64,000 nucleotides of DNA from an uncultured Lachnospiraceae bacterium (lineage in GTDB: Bacteria > Bacillota > Clostridia > Lachnospirales > Lachnospiraceae): assembly GCA_958428365.1 (NCBI GenBank), contig CAUAFT010000001.1:186001-250000 (forward strand). The letters are read 5' to 3'. Position 1 is the first letter of the stretch, and the number at the start of each line of letters is the position of its first letter. The translations under genes and the position numbers were made by a program. Below, one piece after another: positions 1 through 8,068 of this stretch. The notes beneath the pieces are model-generated. The model made no database searches. It had not been told where the DNA came from and saw only the letters and a program-made list of their open reading frames with translations.

Positions 1-428
1 ATTGCCTGTATCCCAATCTGCATTCCCTCTTCCCGATACATTCTTTCCAATTCAAATGATTTCATATAGCTGACTCCGACCTCCTCATCATGCCTGACTT
101 CCTCAACAAATTTATGGATTTTTTGCAAGGCTTCGTTATTTGCATTTTCCAACCTGCTTTCTTCTATGTATTTTAACATATCTCTCAAGGCTTTACTAGG
201 ATTTCCTTCCTCACCTCTTGTATACAAATAGATGGTTTTATTTCCATCAGAGCATTTTATCGTATCATCCTCTTTGCAATGATTTTCAAAAGTATAGACC
301 ATACGATTCTTCCAAACTCCGTTTCTCCATACACATACTTCTCCTTTGATATTGAATTTTTCATCGTGAATGATTTGGCGAACTGCCAGAATTTTTGATA
401 GCGCTGCATAGAATATGCCTATTGCACT
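1..428 (-). pseudogene. Fragment of an Rpn-like PD-(D/E)XK nuclease-family transposase protein
   Basis: The reverse strand is open from about 428 to the window edge and reads a C-terminal portion of the Rpn/PD-(D/E)XK 'nuclease family transposase' proteins common in Lachnospiraceae. Diagnostic stretches are VYTFENHCKEDDTI, KTIYLYTRG and VRHDEEVGVSYMK. The only Met is at 302, in the middle of the family's usual sequence, and a stop codon lies just upstream at 429-431, so the N-terminal half with the nuclease core is absent. A related remnant at 50416-51083 shares this region and even the flanking upstream DNA. The 3' end lies outside the window. I infer a decayed gene; a functional short protein starting at 302 is less likely. 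Confidence 0.6.
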
Positions 429-519
429 TTAGATTGTTTATATTTTCAATCATGAAAAGTATAACACAGGTGGTACTGACTTAAAACTGTCATTTTTACT
501 AAAATATTTGATTTACAAA

Positions 520-552
520 GAAAGATACCCCGAACGCAGGATATCTTTCTTC
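520..552 (-). terminator. Probable terminator of the LytTR/LiaF-like operon
   Basis: An inverted repeat (AAAGATA-CC / GG-ATATCTTT) follows the LiaF-like stop codon on the minus strand. The tail is pyrimidine-rich but lacks a long T run, so the call is moderate. Confidence 0.45.
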
Positions 553-556
553 TAAA

Positions 557-1264
557 TTAAATATAAATAATCGTCACCCCGGAAAAAGTCACATCTCCCA
601 TCAATGTCAGCGTCGGCACTCCGGCAGACTGATTCTTATTCTTCTCTTCCACTCCCCCAAAAGTCACATCGATCTGGTTGACGACATTCCAGGTCTTTGG
701 AATATACAGCTCCACGCCGGCAAAAGAAACATCCAGCTGAACCGTTGCATTCCCCTTCTGAATCACTGCATTGTCAAAATAGACTTTCAATCCTCCGAAA
801 GAACACTCCAACTGCGCGAACTCAAATTCGTCCGAATTGATATACTTCGTACTTGCTCCAAAACTATTCTTAAAAAACACCCGGCTTTCATCCTTGCCAT
901 CAAAGATTTTCTCGAACTCTTCTTTACTCTTTTTCTCACCCTTGTAATAATACCATTGCTTTTTCTTATTCCGAAACAACATCGAACATCCGATACTTCC
1001 AAGCAGAGCCGCTCCCAAGACCGGCCACGGTGTCAGCTCCGTAATATTCAGCTCGTCCGCAAATAAAATCGCAAAGAAAGCAAGGGAAAACAAGATTCCG
1101 GTAAAATTAATATGTGCAAGGCTCTTTGCAAAAATGCCGATTAAAAATCCCGCAAACAATATCTTAAATATCCCAATCTCCGGCATCATCCCCAATTTGC
1201 TCACAAGCAAAAAGACTGCTGCAAAAATAAAGAACACGCCCCAAAATACTTTTTCTTTTTTCAT
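557..1264 (-). CDS. LiaF-like membrane protein (LiaI/LiaF transmembrane region plus cell-wall-active antibiotic response domain)
   Basis: A 235-residue protein with about four hydrophobic segments in residues 5-100, followed by a soluble region (about 125-235). That region has repeated short beta strands rich in FGG/FAGV turns, typical of the LiaF C-terminal domain (DUF2154-like). LiaF proteins are membrane inhibitors of cell-envelope stress signalling in Firmicutes. Here the partner is not a LiaRS two-component system but the LytTR protein just upstream, whose stop overlaps this start by 4 bp (ATGA), implying translational coupling. I infer that this protein modulates the LytTR regulator at the membrane, as in LytTR regulatory systems that pair a LytTR protein with a membrane antagonist. 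The ligand is unknown. Confidence 0.75.
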   Translation of the reverse strand: MKKEKVFWGVFFIFAAVFLLVSKLGMMPEIGIFKILFAGFLIGIFAKSLAHINFTGILFSLAFFAILFADELNITELTPWPVLGAALLGSIGCSMLFRNKKKQWYYYKGEKKSKEEFEKIFDGKDESRVFFKNSFGASTKYINSDEFEFAQLECSFGGLKVYFDNAVIQKGNATVQLDVSFAGVELYIPKTWNVVNQIDVTFGGVEEKNKNQSAGVPTLTLMGDVTFSGVTIIYI

Positions 1265-1722
1265 TCCTGATTCCTCTTTTCTTCCATTTTTAATTTCAGC
1301 GGTTTGTAGTAATAACGGGAGACATAGACCTGTTTGTGGGTATGCCAGAATTCCACCACACTCGACGCCGTCAAATTCCTGCTGATGGAAAGCACCTGAT
1401 CCGTATTTAAAATCGCAGACTTGGAAACCCGCATAAAATATCCCGGCAGGATTTCCTCCAATTCATAAAGACGATAGCGTACCTGGTAGACATTGTCCAC
1501 CGTATGGGCACAGACCACTTTTTCCTCCGTCTCAAAAAACAGGATGGATTCCAGCGGCAGATAATATTCCGTATCTCCCCTGTAAAACACGAATCTCTGT
1601 TTTTTCGATATCAGATCCGAGACGGCTTTTTGAATCTCCTGTACCTCCTCTGTCAGACTCTGACAACGGATGACCACTTCCTCTTCTTTTAACTGTTCGT
1701 CCAATTCAATTCTTATCTTCAT
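1261..1722 (-). CDS. LytTR-domain DNA-binding regulator
   Basis: A 153-residue protein with a short N-terminal extension (1-40, partly helical) and a LytTR DNA-binding domain from about residue 43 to 145. Typical features are FYRGDTEYYLPLESILFFE, the RYRLYELEEILP segment and FMRVSKSAILN. It has no receiver domain, so it is a stand-alone LytTR regulator rather than a two-component output protein. The start at 1722 follows a GAGAGGG ribosome-binding site. Two 9-bp direct repeats with 21-bp spacing lie just upstream of its promoter, the expected geometry for LytTR binding, so autoregulation is likely. It overlaps the LiaF-like gene by 4 bp and the two form a bicistronic unit. Confidence 0.85.
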   Translation of the reverse strand: MKIRIELDEQLKEEEVVIRCQSLTEEVQEIQKAVSDLISKKQRFVFYRGDTEYYLPLESILFFETEEKVVCAHTVDNVYQVRYRLYELEEILPGYFMRVSKSAILNTDQVLSISRNLTASSVVEFWHTHKQVYVSRYYYKPLKLKMEEKRNQE

Positions 1723-1743
1723 GTTTCCCTCTCTTCACGATTT

Positions 1744-1772
1744 AGGATACCTGTAAACGAAAAATATGTAAA
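1744..1772 (-). promoter_or_regulatory. Sigma-A-type promoter of the LytTR/LiaF-like operon
   Basis: On the minus strand, TTTACA (1767-1772) and TATCCT (1744-1749) are separated by exactly 17 bp, 22 bp upstream of the LytTR start codon. Confidence 0.6.
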
Positions 1773-1782
1773 TAGAAATTCA

Positions 1783-1812
1783 CCAAGTGGTCGGTTTTAG
1801 AATCCAAGTGGT
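1783..1812 (-). promoter_or_regulatory. Candidate LytTR operator: two direct repeats ACCACTTGG spaced 21 bp
   Basis: The 9-mer CCAAGTGGT (plus-strand reading) occurs at 1783-1791 and 1804-1812. The 21-bp period, two helical turns, is the arrangement bound by LytTR dimers. The proximal repeat ends 10 bp upstream of the -35 box, an activator position. Confidence 0.6.
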
Positions 1813-1838
1813 AAAAAAAAGAGGCTTCCACAGCCCCT
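1813..1838 (-). terminator. Rho-independent terminator of cfa
   Basis: On the minus strand a GGGGCT / AGCCTC stem begins at the last base of the cfa stop codon and is followed by eight or more T residues. Confidence 0.65.
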
Positions 1839-2997
1839 ATACCACCCTTGTCATCGGCAGTTCATTATTGATCCCATTGGACATTAAGATTTGATGCAGG
1901 TCTATGACTCCATTCTTAAATGTGGCAGCACATGCCGTCAGATAGAGTTCCCACATCCTCGTGAACTCAATCCCATGCATTTTTAAGATTTCCTCCCGGT
2001 GTGTTAAAAAATTCTCTCTCCAACAGAGTAACGTCTTACTATAATGGCGTCTTAAGCTCTCCACATCCAGGGTGTAAAGCTGCATATCTCCCATAAGATA
2101 GATGATTTCCCGCAGACTTGGCACCATTCCTCCCGGAAAGATATATTTTTTCATAAACGCATCCCCCGGATGTTCTTTCAAAGCGCTGATATAATGTAAA
2201 AGAAAGAGACCTCCCGGCTTCAGCACAGATTTGACACATTCTAAAAACAGAGGATAATTGTCCCTTCCCACATGCTCTAACATTCCGACACTGACCACCC
2301 GGTCGAACTGCCACTTAGAACTCTTTAAATCCCGATAATCCATCAACTGTATGCTGATTTTCTCTTCCAGCCCCTCTTTTTTGATATCCTCTTCCGCCTT
2401 CTTTGCCTGCTCCTTGCTCAGGGTAATTCCAACTCCCATGACGTCATATTTTTCTACGGCTCGCTTTAATAAAAAGCCCCAGCCGCATCCGATATCCAAT
2501 AGCGTCATTCCCGGCTTTAACTGCAATTTTTCCAGGATATGGTCCACCTTTTGAACCTGGGCTTCATAGAGGGTGTCCGTATCCTTCTTAAAATACCCGC
2601 AGGAATAACTCATGGTCTCATCCAGCCAGAGGGAATAGAAGTCGTTTCCGATATCGTAGTGACTGCCGACTTCCTTTCGCTGGTTCTTTTTCGATGTGGA
2701 AGTAACCATCAGACGTCTTAAAAGGGAATGGTTCGTCGTAAATTTCCCCATTCCTCCCATAAAGGTGTCCAGAACTTCGAATAAATCTTTATCCACCTCA
2801 ATATCTCCCCGCATATAGGCTTCTCCCAGGGCAAGGGATGTGCTTGTAAGTAATTCTTTTTTGTCTATTTCTCTGTTTAAGGTAACGGTAAAACGGGGCG
2901 AATCCTCCCCTAACTTAATGACCTCTCCATTGCTGGAAAGTAGAAATGAAACTGGAATGATATGTTCCAGATAATCTGCTAAAAACTGTTGTTTCAA
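1837..2997 (-). CDS. cfa: Cyclopropane-fatty-acyl-phospholipid synthase family methyltransferase
   Basis: A SAM-dependent enzyme that transfers a methylene group to unsaturated acyl chains of membrane phospholipids. The N-terminal lipid-binding region (about 1-100) is followed by the family hallmark GSHYDIGNDFYSLWLD, then LDIGCGWG (SAM site) and GITLSKEQ. I place the start at a TTG (2997), which has GGAGG seven bases upstream and gives about 386 residues, the usual family length. The reading frame stays open to an ATG at 3072, but that start has no ribosome-binding site and would add a stretch unlike the family. A CTCCCAAGGGAG palindrome sits about 28 bp before the TTG. The gene follows lepA by under 90 bp and has its own candidate promoter, overlapping the lepA end. 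Confidence 0.88.
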   Translation of the reverse strand: MKQQFLADYLEHIIPVSFLLSSNGEVIKLGEDSPRFTVTLNREIDKKELLTSTSLALGEAYMRGDIEVDKDLFEVLDTFMGGMGKFTTNHSLLRRLMVTSTSKKNQRKEVGSHYDIGNDFYSLWLDETMSYSCGYFKKDTDTLYEAQVQKVDHILEKLQLKPGMTLLDIGCGWGFLLKRAVEKYDVMGVGITLSKEQAKKAEEDIKKEGLEEKISIQLMDYRDLKSSKWQFDRVVSVGMLEHVGRDNYPLFLECVKSVLKPGGLFLLHYISALKEHPGDAFMKKYIFPGGMVPSLREIIYLMGDMQLYTLDVESLRRHYSKTLLCWRENFLTHREEILKMHGIEFTRMWELYLTACAATFKNGVIDLHQILMSNGINNELPMTRVV

Positions 2998-3080
2998 CAC
3001 CACACCTCCATAAAATGTATTACTCCCAAGGGAGATAAATACATTATGGACAGGTGTGATGTTTTTATTCAAAAATGGAA

Positions 3081-4898
3081 TTATTTTCCATCGTCTAATT
3101 TTAAGACACTCATGAATGCGGATTGCGGAATCTCTACATTTCCCACCTGACGCATTCGCTTCTTTCCTTCCTTTTGTTTTTCCAAAAGCTTTCTCTTACG
3201 GGTGATGTCACCGCCGTAGCATTTTGCAAGAACGTCTTTTCGCATCGCCTTTACGGTCTCGCGGGCGATAATCTTGCTTCCAACTGCTGCCTGAATCGGA
3301 ATCTCGAATAAGTGGCGCGGAATCTCCTCTTTTAATTTCTCGCACATCTTTCTTCCACGCTCATAAGCCGTTCCCGAATGCACGATGAAGGAAAGGGCAT
3401 CCACTTCCTCATGGTTAATCAGAATATCCAGCTTCACAAGCTCGGAACGGACATAGCCTTTCATCTCATAATCAAAGGAGGCATATCCTCTGGAACGGGA
3501 TTTCAATGCATCGAAGAAGTCATAGATAATCTCATTTAACGGCAGGTCGTATTTTAAAAGCGCTCTGGTCTCCTCCATATATTCCATGCTGATATAAGTA
3601 CCGCGGCGTTCCTGGCATAAATCCATGATGGCTCCGATATATTCACTTGTCACCATGATTTCCGCACTGACAATCGGCTCTTCCATATATTCAATCTGTG
3701 CCGGGTCCGGCAGATTCGACGGATTGGTCAGCTCAATCACTTCACCGTTGGTCTTGTGTACCTTATAGATAACTCCCGGCGCCGTTGTGACCAAATCCAG
3801 ATTATACTCTCTTTCCAGTCGCTCCTGGATGATCTCCAGGTGCAAAAGTCCAAGGAAACCACAGCGGAATCCAAATCCAAGGGCGATGGATGTCTCCGCC
3901 TCAAACTGAAGTGCCGCATCATTTAACTGTAACTTTTCCAGAGCGTCCCGCAAATCAGGGTATTTTGCACCGTCAGCCGGATAGAGTCCGCAGTACACCA
4001 TGGGATTTACTTTTTTATATCCCGGAAGCGGCTCGGCACATGGACGGTTCGCATCCGTAACCGTATCTCCCACACGGGTATCCTGTACATTTTTCAGGCT
4101 CGCCGTGATATAACCTACCATTCCGGCAGAAAGCTCCTCGCACGGGATGAACTGTCCGGCACCAAAATAACCGACCTCCACAACATCTGCTTTCGCTCCC
4201 GTTGCCATCATCTGAATGGTTGTCCCAACCCGGACACTGCCCTCCTTGATACGGCAAAATACGATAACGCCCTTATAGGAATCATAGAGGGAGTCGAAAA
4301 TCAACGCCTGAAGCGGTGCGTCAGGGTCTCCCGTCGGCGCCGGAATCTTTGCAACGATCTGTTCTAAGACGTCTTCGATATTCAATCCCGTCTTAGCGGA
4401 AATCTTCGGTGCATCCTCCGCTTCAAGTCCGATGACATCCTCGATTTCCTCCACGACACGCTCCGGGTCTGCACTTGGCAGGTCAATCTTGTTGATGACC
4501 GGCATCACGTCCAGATCGTGGTCTAACGCCAGGTAGACATTGGCAAGGGTCTGCGCCTCAATTCCCTGTGCCGCATCCACCACCAGAATAGCCCCATCGC
4601 AGGCGGCGAGACTTCTGCTGACCTCATAGTTAAAATCCACATGGCCCGGCGTGTCGATCAGGTTGAAGATATACTCTTCCCCATCCTTCGCCGTATAGAC
4701 AATGCGGACTGCCTGCGCCTTAATGGTAATGCCCCTCTCTCTTTCTAAGTCCATGTTATCAAGCACCTGGGACTGCATCTCCCGGCTGGTCAGAAGTCCT
4801 GTTTTTTCAATGATACGGTCCGCTAACGTGGATTTCCCATGATCAATATGTGCAATAATGCAAAAATTACGAATTTTACTCTGATCGATATGTGACAT
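3081..4898 (-). CDS. lepA: Elongation factor 4 (LepA), ribosome-associated GTPase
   Basis: LepA is an EF-G-like translational GTPase linked to back-translocation and ribosome biogenesis. Visible motifs are G1 AHIDHGKST, the switch region ERGITIKAQ, G3 DTPGHVDF, G4 NKIDLPSADPE and SAKTG, and then the LepA-specific C-terminal domain (GGDITRKRKLLEKQKEGKKRM). The length of 605 residues is normal. The start chosen at 4898 has GGAGG five bases upstream; an upstream in-frame ATG at 4910 lies on the other side of that site. The gene follows spoIIP in the conserved gpr-spoIIP-lepA order, with a small membrane-protein gene in between. The usual next gene, hemW, is not here; cfa takes its place. Confidence 0.97.
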   Translation of the reverse strand: MSHIDQSKIRNFCIIAHIDHGKSTLADRIIEKTGLLTSREMQSQVLDNMDLERERGITIKAQAVRIVYTAKDGEEYIFNLIDTPGHVDFNYEVSRSLAACDGAILVVDAAQGIEAQTLANVYLALDHDLDVMPVINKIDLPSADPERVVEEIEDVIGLEAEDAPKISAKTGLNIEDVLEQIVAKIPAPTGDPDAPLQALIFDSLYDSYKGVIVFCRIKEGSVRVGTTIQMMATGAKADVVEVGYFGAGQFIPCEELSAGMVGYITASLKNVQDTRVGDTVTDANRPCAEPLPGYKKVNPMVYCGLYPADGAKYPDLRDALEKLQLNDAALQFEAETSIALGFGFRCGFLGLLHLEIIQERLEREYNLDLVTTAPGVIYKVHKTNGEVIELTNPSNLPDPAQIEYMEEPIVSAEIMVTSEYIGAIMDLCQERRGTYISMEYMEETRALLKYDLPLNEIIYDFFDALKSRSRGYASFDYEMKGYVRSELVKLDILINHEEVDALSFIVHSGTAYERGRKMCEKLKEEIPRHLFEIPIQAAVGSKIIARETVKAMRKDVLAKCYGGDITRKRKLLEKQKEGKKRMRQVGNVEIPQSAFMSVLKLDDGK

Positions 4899-4954
4899 TC
4901 GTTCCTCCAAATCTCTTTCTATCTAAAATCATGATGATTCCTGACAGTCATCGT

Positions 4955-5116
4955 CTAAATCCAGCCCTTTTTCTTAAATAAGAAAAAGAGAATAAAAAGC
5001 ATCACAAAATAAATTGCAACCATAATATTATCGGAAAACTGAAACATCCTCTGTAAGATTGTACTGATAATCATAGGAATGCCCGCACAAACCACTACTG
5101 TTATTAATTTTTTCAT
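4955..5116 (-). CDS. Small hydrophobic membrane protein (53 residues), unknown function
   Basis: A short open frame with a strong GAGGAGG ribosome-binding site eight bases before its ATG. The 53-residue product begins MKKLITVVVCAGIP and has two hydrophobic stretches (about 4-22 and 30-47), ending in a basic KKKGWI tail. This predicts one or two membrane helices with a positively charged cytoplasmic end. The gene lies between the spoIIP terminator and lepA on the same strand. B. subtilis has a membrane-protein gene (yqxA) at the same place between spoIIP and lepA, but I see no clear sequence basis for calling them homologous. The RBS and the clean hydrophobic composition support a real gene; the function is unknown. 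Confidence 0.6.
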   Translation of the reverse strand: MKKLITVVVCAGIPMIISTILQRMFQFSDNIMVAIYFVMLFILFFLFKKKGWI

Positions 5117-5203
5117 CCTGAGTATCCTCCTCATAAATAAGCATGATATTTCTTATAGGATTCGGGTGTCAAAAACACCTCTGGTGATATCCGTATAGTA
5201 TAA

Positions 5204-5236
5204 AAACTGCAAGGGACCCTGTCCTTGCAGTTTATT
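5204..5236 (-). terminator. Rho-independent terminator downstream of spoIIP
   Basis: A perfect 11-bp stem (AAACTGCAAGG / CCTTGCAGTTT) is followed on the minus strand by TTTTTA. It lies about 70 bp past the spoIIP stop codon. Confidence 0.8.
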
Positions 5237-5308
5237 TTCCCTAATTATGATATTATTTTTTCTCTGCTTCGTCAATCTTTTTCTGGCTTTTGCTCCATTC
5301 CGTTTGCC

Positions 5309-6490
5309 CTATTCCGCCACAACCTTATTCAGAATATCGGCAAGAGGCACCATTGCATTTTTCGCCTCCTCAAGCGTATTCGTCTGGGCTCCCACCTCCA
5401 CTAAGAGGCTCTTCGGTTTGAAATGCATGTTATAACGGTAGCCTTTTAAGTAAATCGGTCTTGCAAATCCCGGATAGTACTCTGCCGCCTTTAACTGCAT
5501 CTGGAAGGAAAACGCCAGGTTATCCTGTATGTATGGATTCTTCAGATAAGAGATATCCCCCAATGCCGTGGTACGGCTCAGACCATTGAAAAACATGATG
5601 GACGCCATCTGCTTGCCATTCTGCTCGGTTACCAGCCTCGTTCCCTCGGCGACACCATCCCGGTGTAAATCGATGACGACCTCAATGGAGGGATTCTCCT
5701 CTAAGACCTGTTGAATTGCCGGCTCTGCATTGGAATAGGCGTGGTCCCTGTCGTTCACATCGTAAGTCCCGGTATGATGCAGGACATTCAGTCCGTATTC
5801 CTCCCTCAATATCTTAGCTAAATACTCTCCCACCCCGACCACGGTAGTATCAAGGTCTCCCGGAGTGGAATCCGCATACCCCTCCTGGGAATGGGTGTGG
5901 TAGATAAGGATCTGGGGTCCATCCACATCCTTGGCAAGATGCATATCCTCCGCCAGCATAGTCTCCGCATTGAGCTGATCTCCTGTAATCGTTGTGGTAC
6001 GGTCCACCGTATAGAAGTTCTGTATCAGATAATCGAAGTCCGCTAATTTTTCCTTTGAAAAACTCACAACGGGCTTCTGGCTCTTTTCCACGACTTCCTC
6101 ATCCTTGTTCTGGCTGACTAACTCTCCCGTCTCTTCATCCACATGATTTTCGTCCGCCGCCTCTTTTGCCCGAATCATCTCGTAGGTCAGCTCGCTCTCC
6201 GTCTGTGTGTCATATACTTCATTGATTTTGACATAACTATAAATAGGGAGTACTTTCGAAAAATACTCCCTGCTGTCTGTTGTCTCATCATAGGTCAGAG
6301 CCGGTGCATAAGTCTCCATAATCTGGTCATATATTCCTTTTTCAAAATGGGACATCAGCAGATTGCCAAGAGTACCGTTCTCCTCCGATCTGCCGCTTTT
6401 CAGTCCTGTGACGATCACGCCCAAGATCAGGACTCCCACAAGCAGCCCCATGACTTTGTTTTTATGATTTTTTCTATTCTCTCGGTCCAT
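5309..6490 (-). CDS. spoIIP: Stage II sporulation protein P (peptidoglycan amidase/endopeptidase of engulfment)
   Basis: SpoIIP works with SpoIID and SpoIIM to degrade septal and peripheral peptidoglycan during forespore engulfment. The 393-residue protein has a basic N-terminus, a single membrane anchor (about 14-30), a long variable acidic linker, and the catalytic domain from about residue 190. This contains IYHTHSQEGYADS and VVIDLHRDGVAEG, with the conserved His/Glu residues expected of the family. It lies 36 bp downstream of gpr, as in other endospore formers. No strong RBS is visible before its ATG, consistent with low expression or coupling to gpr. Expression in the mother cell is known for the family and was not read from this DNA. 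Confidence 0.93.
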   Translation of the reverse strand: MDRENRKNHKNKVMGLLVGVLILGVIVTGLKSGRSEENGTLGNLLMSHFEKGIYDQIMETYAPALTYDETTDSREYFSKVLPIYSYVKINEVYDTQTESELTYEMIRAKEAADENHVDEETGELVSQNKDEEVVEKSQKPVVSFSKEKLADFDYLIQNFYTVDRTTTITGDQLNAETMLAEDMHLAKDVDGPQILIYHTHSQEGYADSTPGDLDTTVVGVGEYLAKILREEYGLNVLHHTGTYDVNDRDHAYSNAEPAIQQVLEENPSIEVVIDLHRDGVAEGTRLVTEQNGKQMASIMFFNGLSRTTALGDISYLKNPYIQDNLAFSFQMQLKAAEYYPGFARPIYLKGYRYNMHFKPKSLLVEVGAQTNTLEEAKNAMVPLADILNKVVAE

Positions 6491-6526
6491 AACAGTAGAT
6501 TATATGCAAAGACAAGTCCTGTTATT

Positions 6527-7402
6527 CTAAAAATTTGTACAAGTTTCTTTTTCAAATGCAAGATTCAGTCCCTCCGATATCGTAAAACTCAGTCTTTTAA
6601 TGGATTCATCAATATCCTTCGGCGTCACAAAAAAAGAGTTCAGCGTACAGTCCGCCTCCTCGTAGAATCCGCTGATGGCGTCGTTGACAATGGTTGCCGC
6701 ATCCACCACTGTAGGAATCCCAATGGCGATCACCGGAATGCCTACGCTTGCCTCGTTCAGCCCATGCCTGTGGTTGCCGACTCCGGAACCGGGATTGATG
6801 CCCGTATTGGTGATCTGTATGGTCCGGTTCAGACGTTTCACACTCCTTGCCGCCAGAGCGTCCACGGCAATGATGTAATCGGGATTTGTCTCCCTGATGA
6901 CGCCCCTTACGATCTCAAGACTCTCCATTCCGGTCTGTGCCATGACCCCTGGAACGATACTGCTGATGGAGTTGCTGTGTTCATTTCCCAGCGCATATTT
7001 ACCAAATTCCCGGATGACGTGCCTGGTGATCAGCATATTATCCACCACCCGCGGTCCCAAAGCGTCCGGCGTCACCTCCCGGTTGCCAAGCCCCACCACG
7101 AGGATCGAGAGCTCTTCCTTCTGGGTCGGGAGCATGGTGCGCAGAACCTTCGCCAGTTCCCTGGATATCTCCCTGTGATATCCCTCGTCTCCGTCCGCCA
7201 TCTCCGGCGCTTCAATGGTAATGTAGCTTCCTCTGGGTTTTCCCATGGTCTTTGCTCCGTTTTCCGTCTCAATGACTACCTCCGTCACCTTGATATTTTC
7301 TCCCTTTTCCTCCTCGTGGATGCGGACTCCCTTGATCTCCACATTGTCCTCTTCAAATTTTTCTTTTGTCTCTAAGGCTAAATCCGTTCTTACCTGATAC
7401 AT
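6527..7402 (-). CDS. gpr: GPR endopeptidase (germination protease)
   Basis: GPR is the aspartic-type protease that degrades small acid-soluble spore proteins at germination. The 291-residue product starts MYQVRTDLALE, the usual N-terminal segment containing the propeptide. It carries VGLGNREVTPDALGPRVVDN and IAVDALAARS, which hold the two conserved catalytic-site aspartates, plus GINPGSGVGNHR. The length is slightly shorter than the Bacillus enzyme (about 370) but usual for Clostridia. It is the first gene of a gpr-spoIIP unit and is divergent from rpsT, sharing the 174-bp intergenic region. Identification is secure; processing of the zymogen is inferred from the family. Confidence 0.95.
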   Translation of the reverse strand: MYQVRTDLALETKEKFEEDNVEIKGVRIHEEEKGENIKVTEVVIETENGAKTMGKPRGSYITIEAPEMADGDEGYHREISRELAKVLRTMLPTQKEELSILVVGLGNREVTPDALGPRVVDNMLITRHVIREFGKYALGNEHSNSISSIVPGVMAQTGMESLEIVRGVIRETNPDYIIAVDALAARSVKRLNRTIQITNTGINPGSGVGNHRHGLNEASVGIPVIAIGIPTVVDAATIVNDAISGFYEEADCTLNSFFVTPKDIDESIKRLSFTISEGLNLAFEKETCTNF

Positions 7403-7459
7403 TTCCTAATCACCCCTCATGTTTTCTTCTATTTTTTGCAAAAAAGCGAAAATTATGTA

Positions 7460-7488
7460 TTGACAGATTATGGGGGATAACCTAAAAT
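7460..7488 (+). promoter_or_regulatory. Sigma-A promoter of rpsT
   Basis: TTGACA (7460-7465) and TAAAAT (7483-7488) with a 17-bp spacer, about 90 bp upstream of the rpsT start. Confidence 0.75.
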
Positions 7489-7500
7489 GTAATAGTATGT

Positions 7501-7535
7501 TTACATTAGCACGTCCGTGTCCGGCTTTAATGTAA
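7501..7535 (+). promoter_or_regulatory. Leader hairpin upstream of rpsT
   Basis: A perfect 8-bp inverted repeat (TTACATTA / TAATGTAA) encloses a GC-rich loop in the 5' leader of rpsT. S20 is feedback-regulated through its leader in some bacteria; whether this hairpin does so is inference. Confidence 0.4.
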
Positions 7536-7576
7536 CAATCATGTAAAACAGTCTAGAATAATTGGAGGTGTACAGA

Positions 7577-7840
7577 TTGGCTAACATTAAATCAGCAAAG
7601 AAGAGAATTTTAGTAACTGAAAAAAAAGCTGCTAGAAACAAATCTATCAAATCCGCTGTAAAAACATCTATCAAAAAAGTAGATGCCGCAGTTGCAGCTA
7701 ACGATAAGGCTGCCGCAGAAGCTGCTTTAAAAGCTGCTATCGGTGAGATCAGCAGAGCTGCTTCTAAAGGTGTATATCACAAAAACACCGCTGCTAGAAA
7801 AGTTTCCCGTTTAACAGTTGCTGTTAACAAGATGGCTTAA
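7577..7840 (+). CDS. rpsT: 30S ribosomal protein S20
   Basis: S20 is a primary 16S rRNA-binding protein of the small subunit. The 87-residue lysine- and alanine-rich helical protein begins (M)ANIKSAKKRI and includes RNKSIKSAVKT and the end KNTAARKVSRLTVAVNKMA. It starts at a TTG codon (7577) with GGAGGTG six bases upstream, a non-ATG start often seen for rpsT and linked to its autoregulation. It is the only gene of its block on the plus strand, divergent from gpr, as in B. subtilis where rpsT sits between holA and gpr. Here holA has been displaced 4 kb away by inserted genes. A strong terminator follows. Confidence 0.97.
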   Translation: MANIKSAKKRILVTEKKAARNKSIKSAVKTSIKKVDAAVAANDKAAAEAALKAAIGEISRAASKGVYHKNTAARKVSRLTVAVNKMA

Positions 7841-7869
7841 TTCAGTAGTGAAATAGATATGAATATTAA

Positions 7870-7905
7870 AAACCCGACAGTACCGTCATTCTGTCGGGTT
7901 TTTCT
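7870..7905 (+). terminator. Rho-independent terminator of rpsT
   Basis: AACCCGACAG / CTGTCGGGTT forms a perfect 10-bp stem with a TTTTT tail. Confidence 0.9.
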
Positions 7906-7915
7906 ACATTTTTTA

Positions 7916-7944
7916 TTGACAGTCTCTTTTTTCTCTGCTATTCT
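7916..7944 (+). promoter_or_regulatory. Promoter upstream of the glpP-like gene
   Basis: TTGACA (7916-7921) and TATTCT (7939-7944), 17-bp spacer, with about 125 bp of leader before the coding region. Confidence 0.55.
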
Positions 7945-8068
7945 GGCTATAAAGTTATAAGTAAATAGAATTTCGGATTTGAGTAGATGAGTAATCCAAA
8001 TAATATGGTACGGGTGTATTTTGTGTATCGTGTTATTTGGTTTTTTTATTTGGAGAAAAGGAGTTATT

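Noticed and set aside
6143..7375. A 410-codon open frame on the plus strand opposite spoIIP and gpr
   Set aside because: It is antisense to two clearly conserved sporulation genes, has low-complexity His/Arg-rich translation, and has no RBS.
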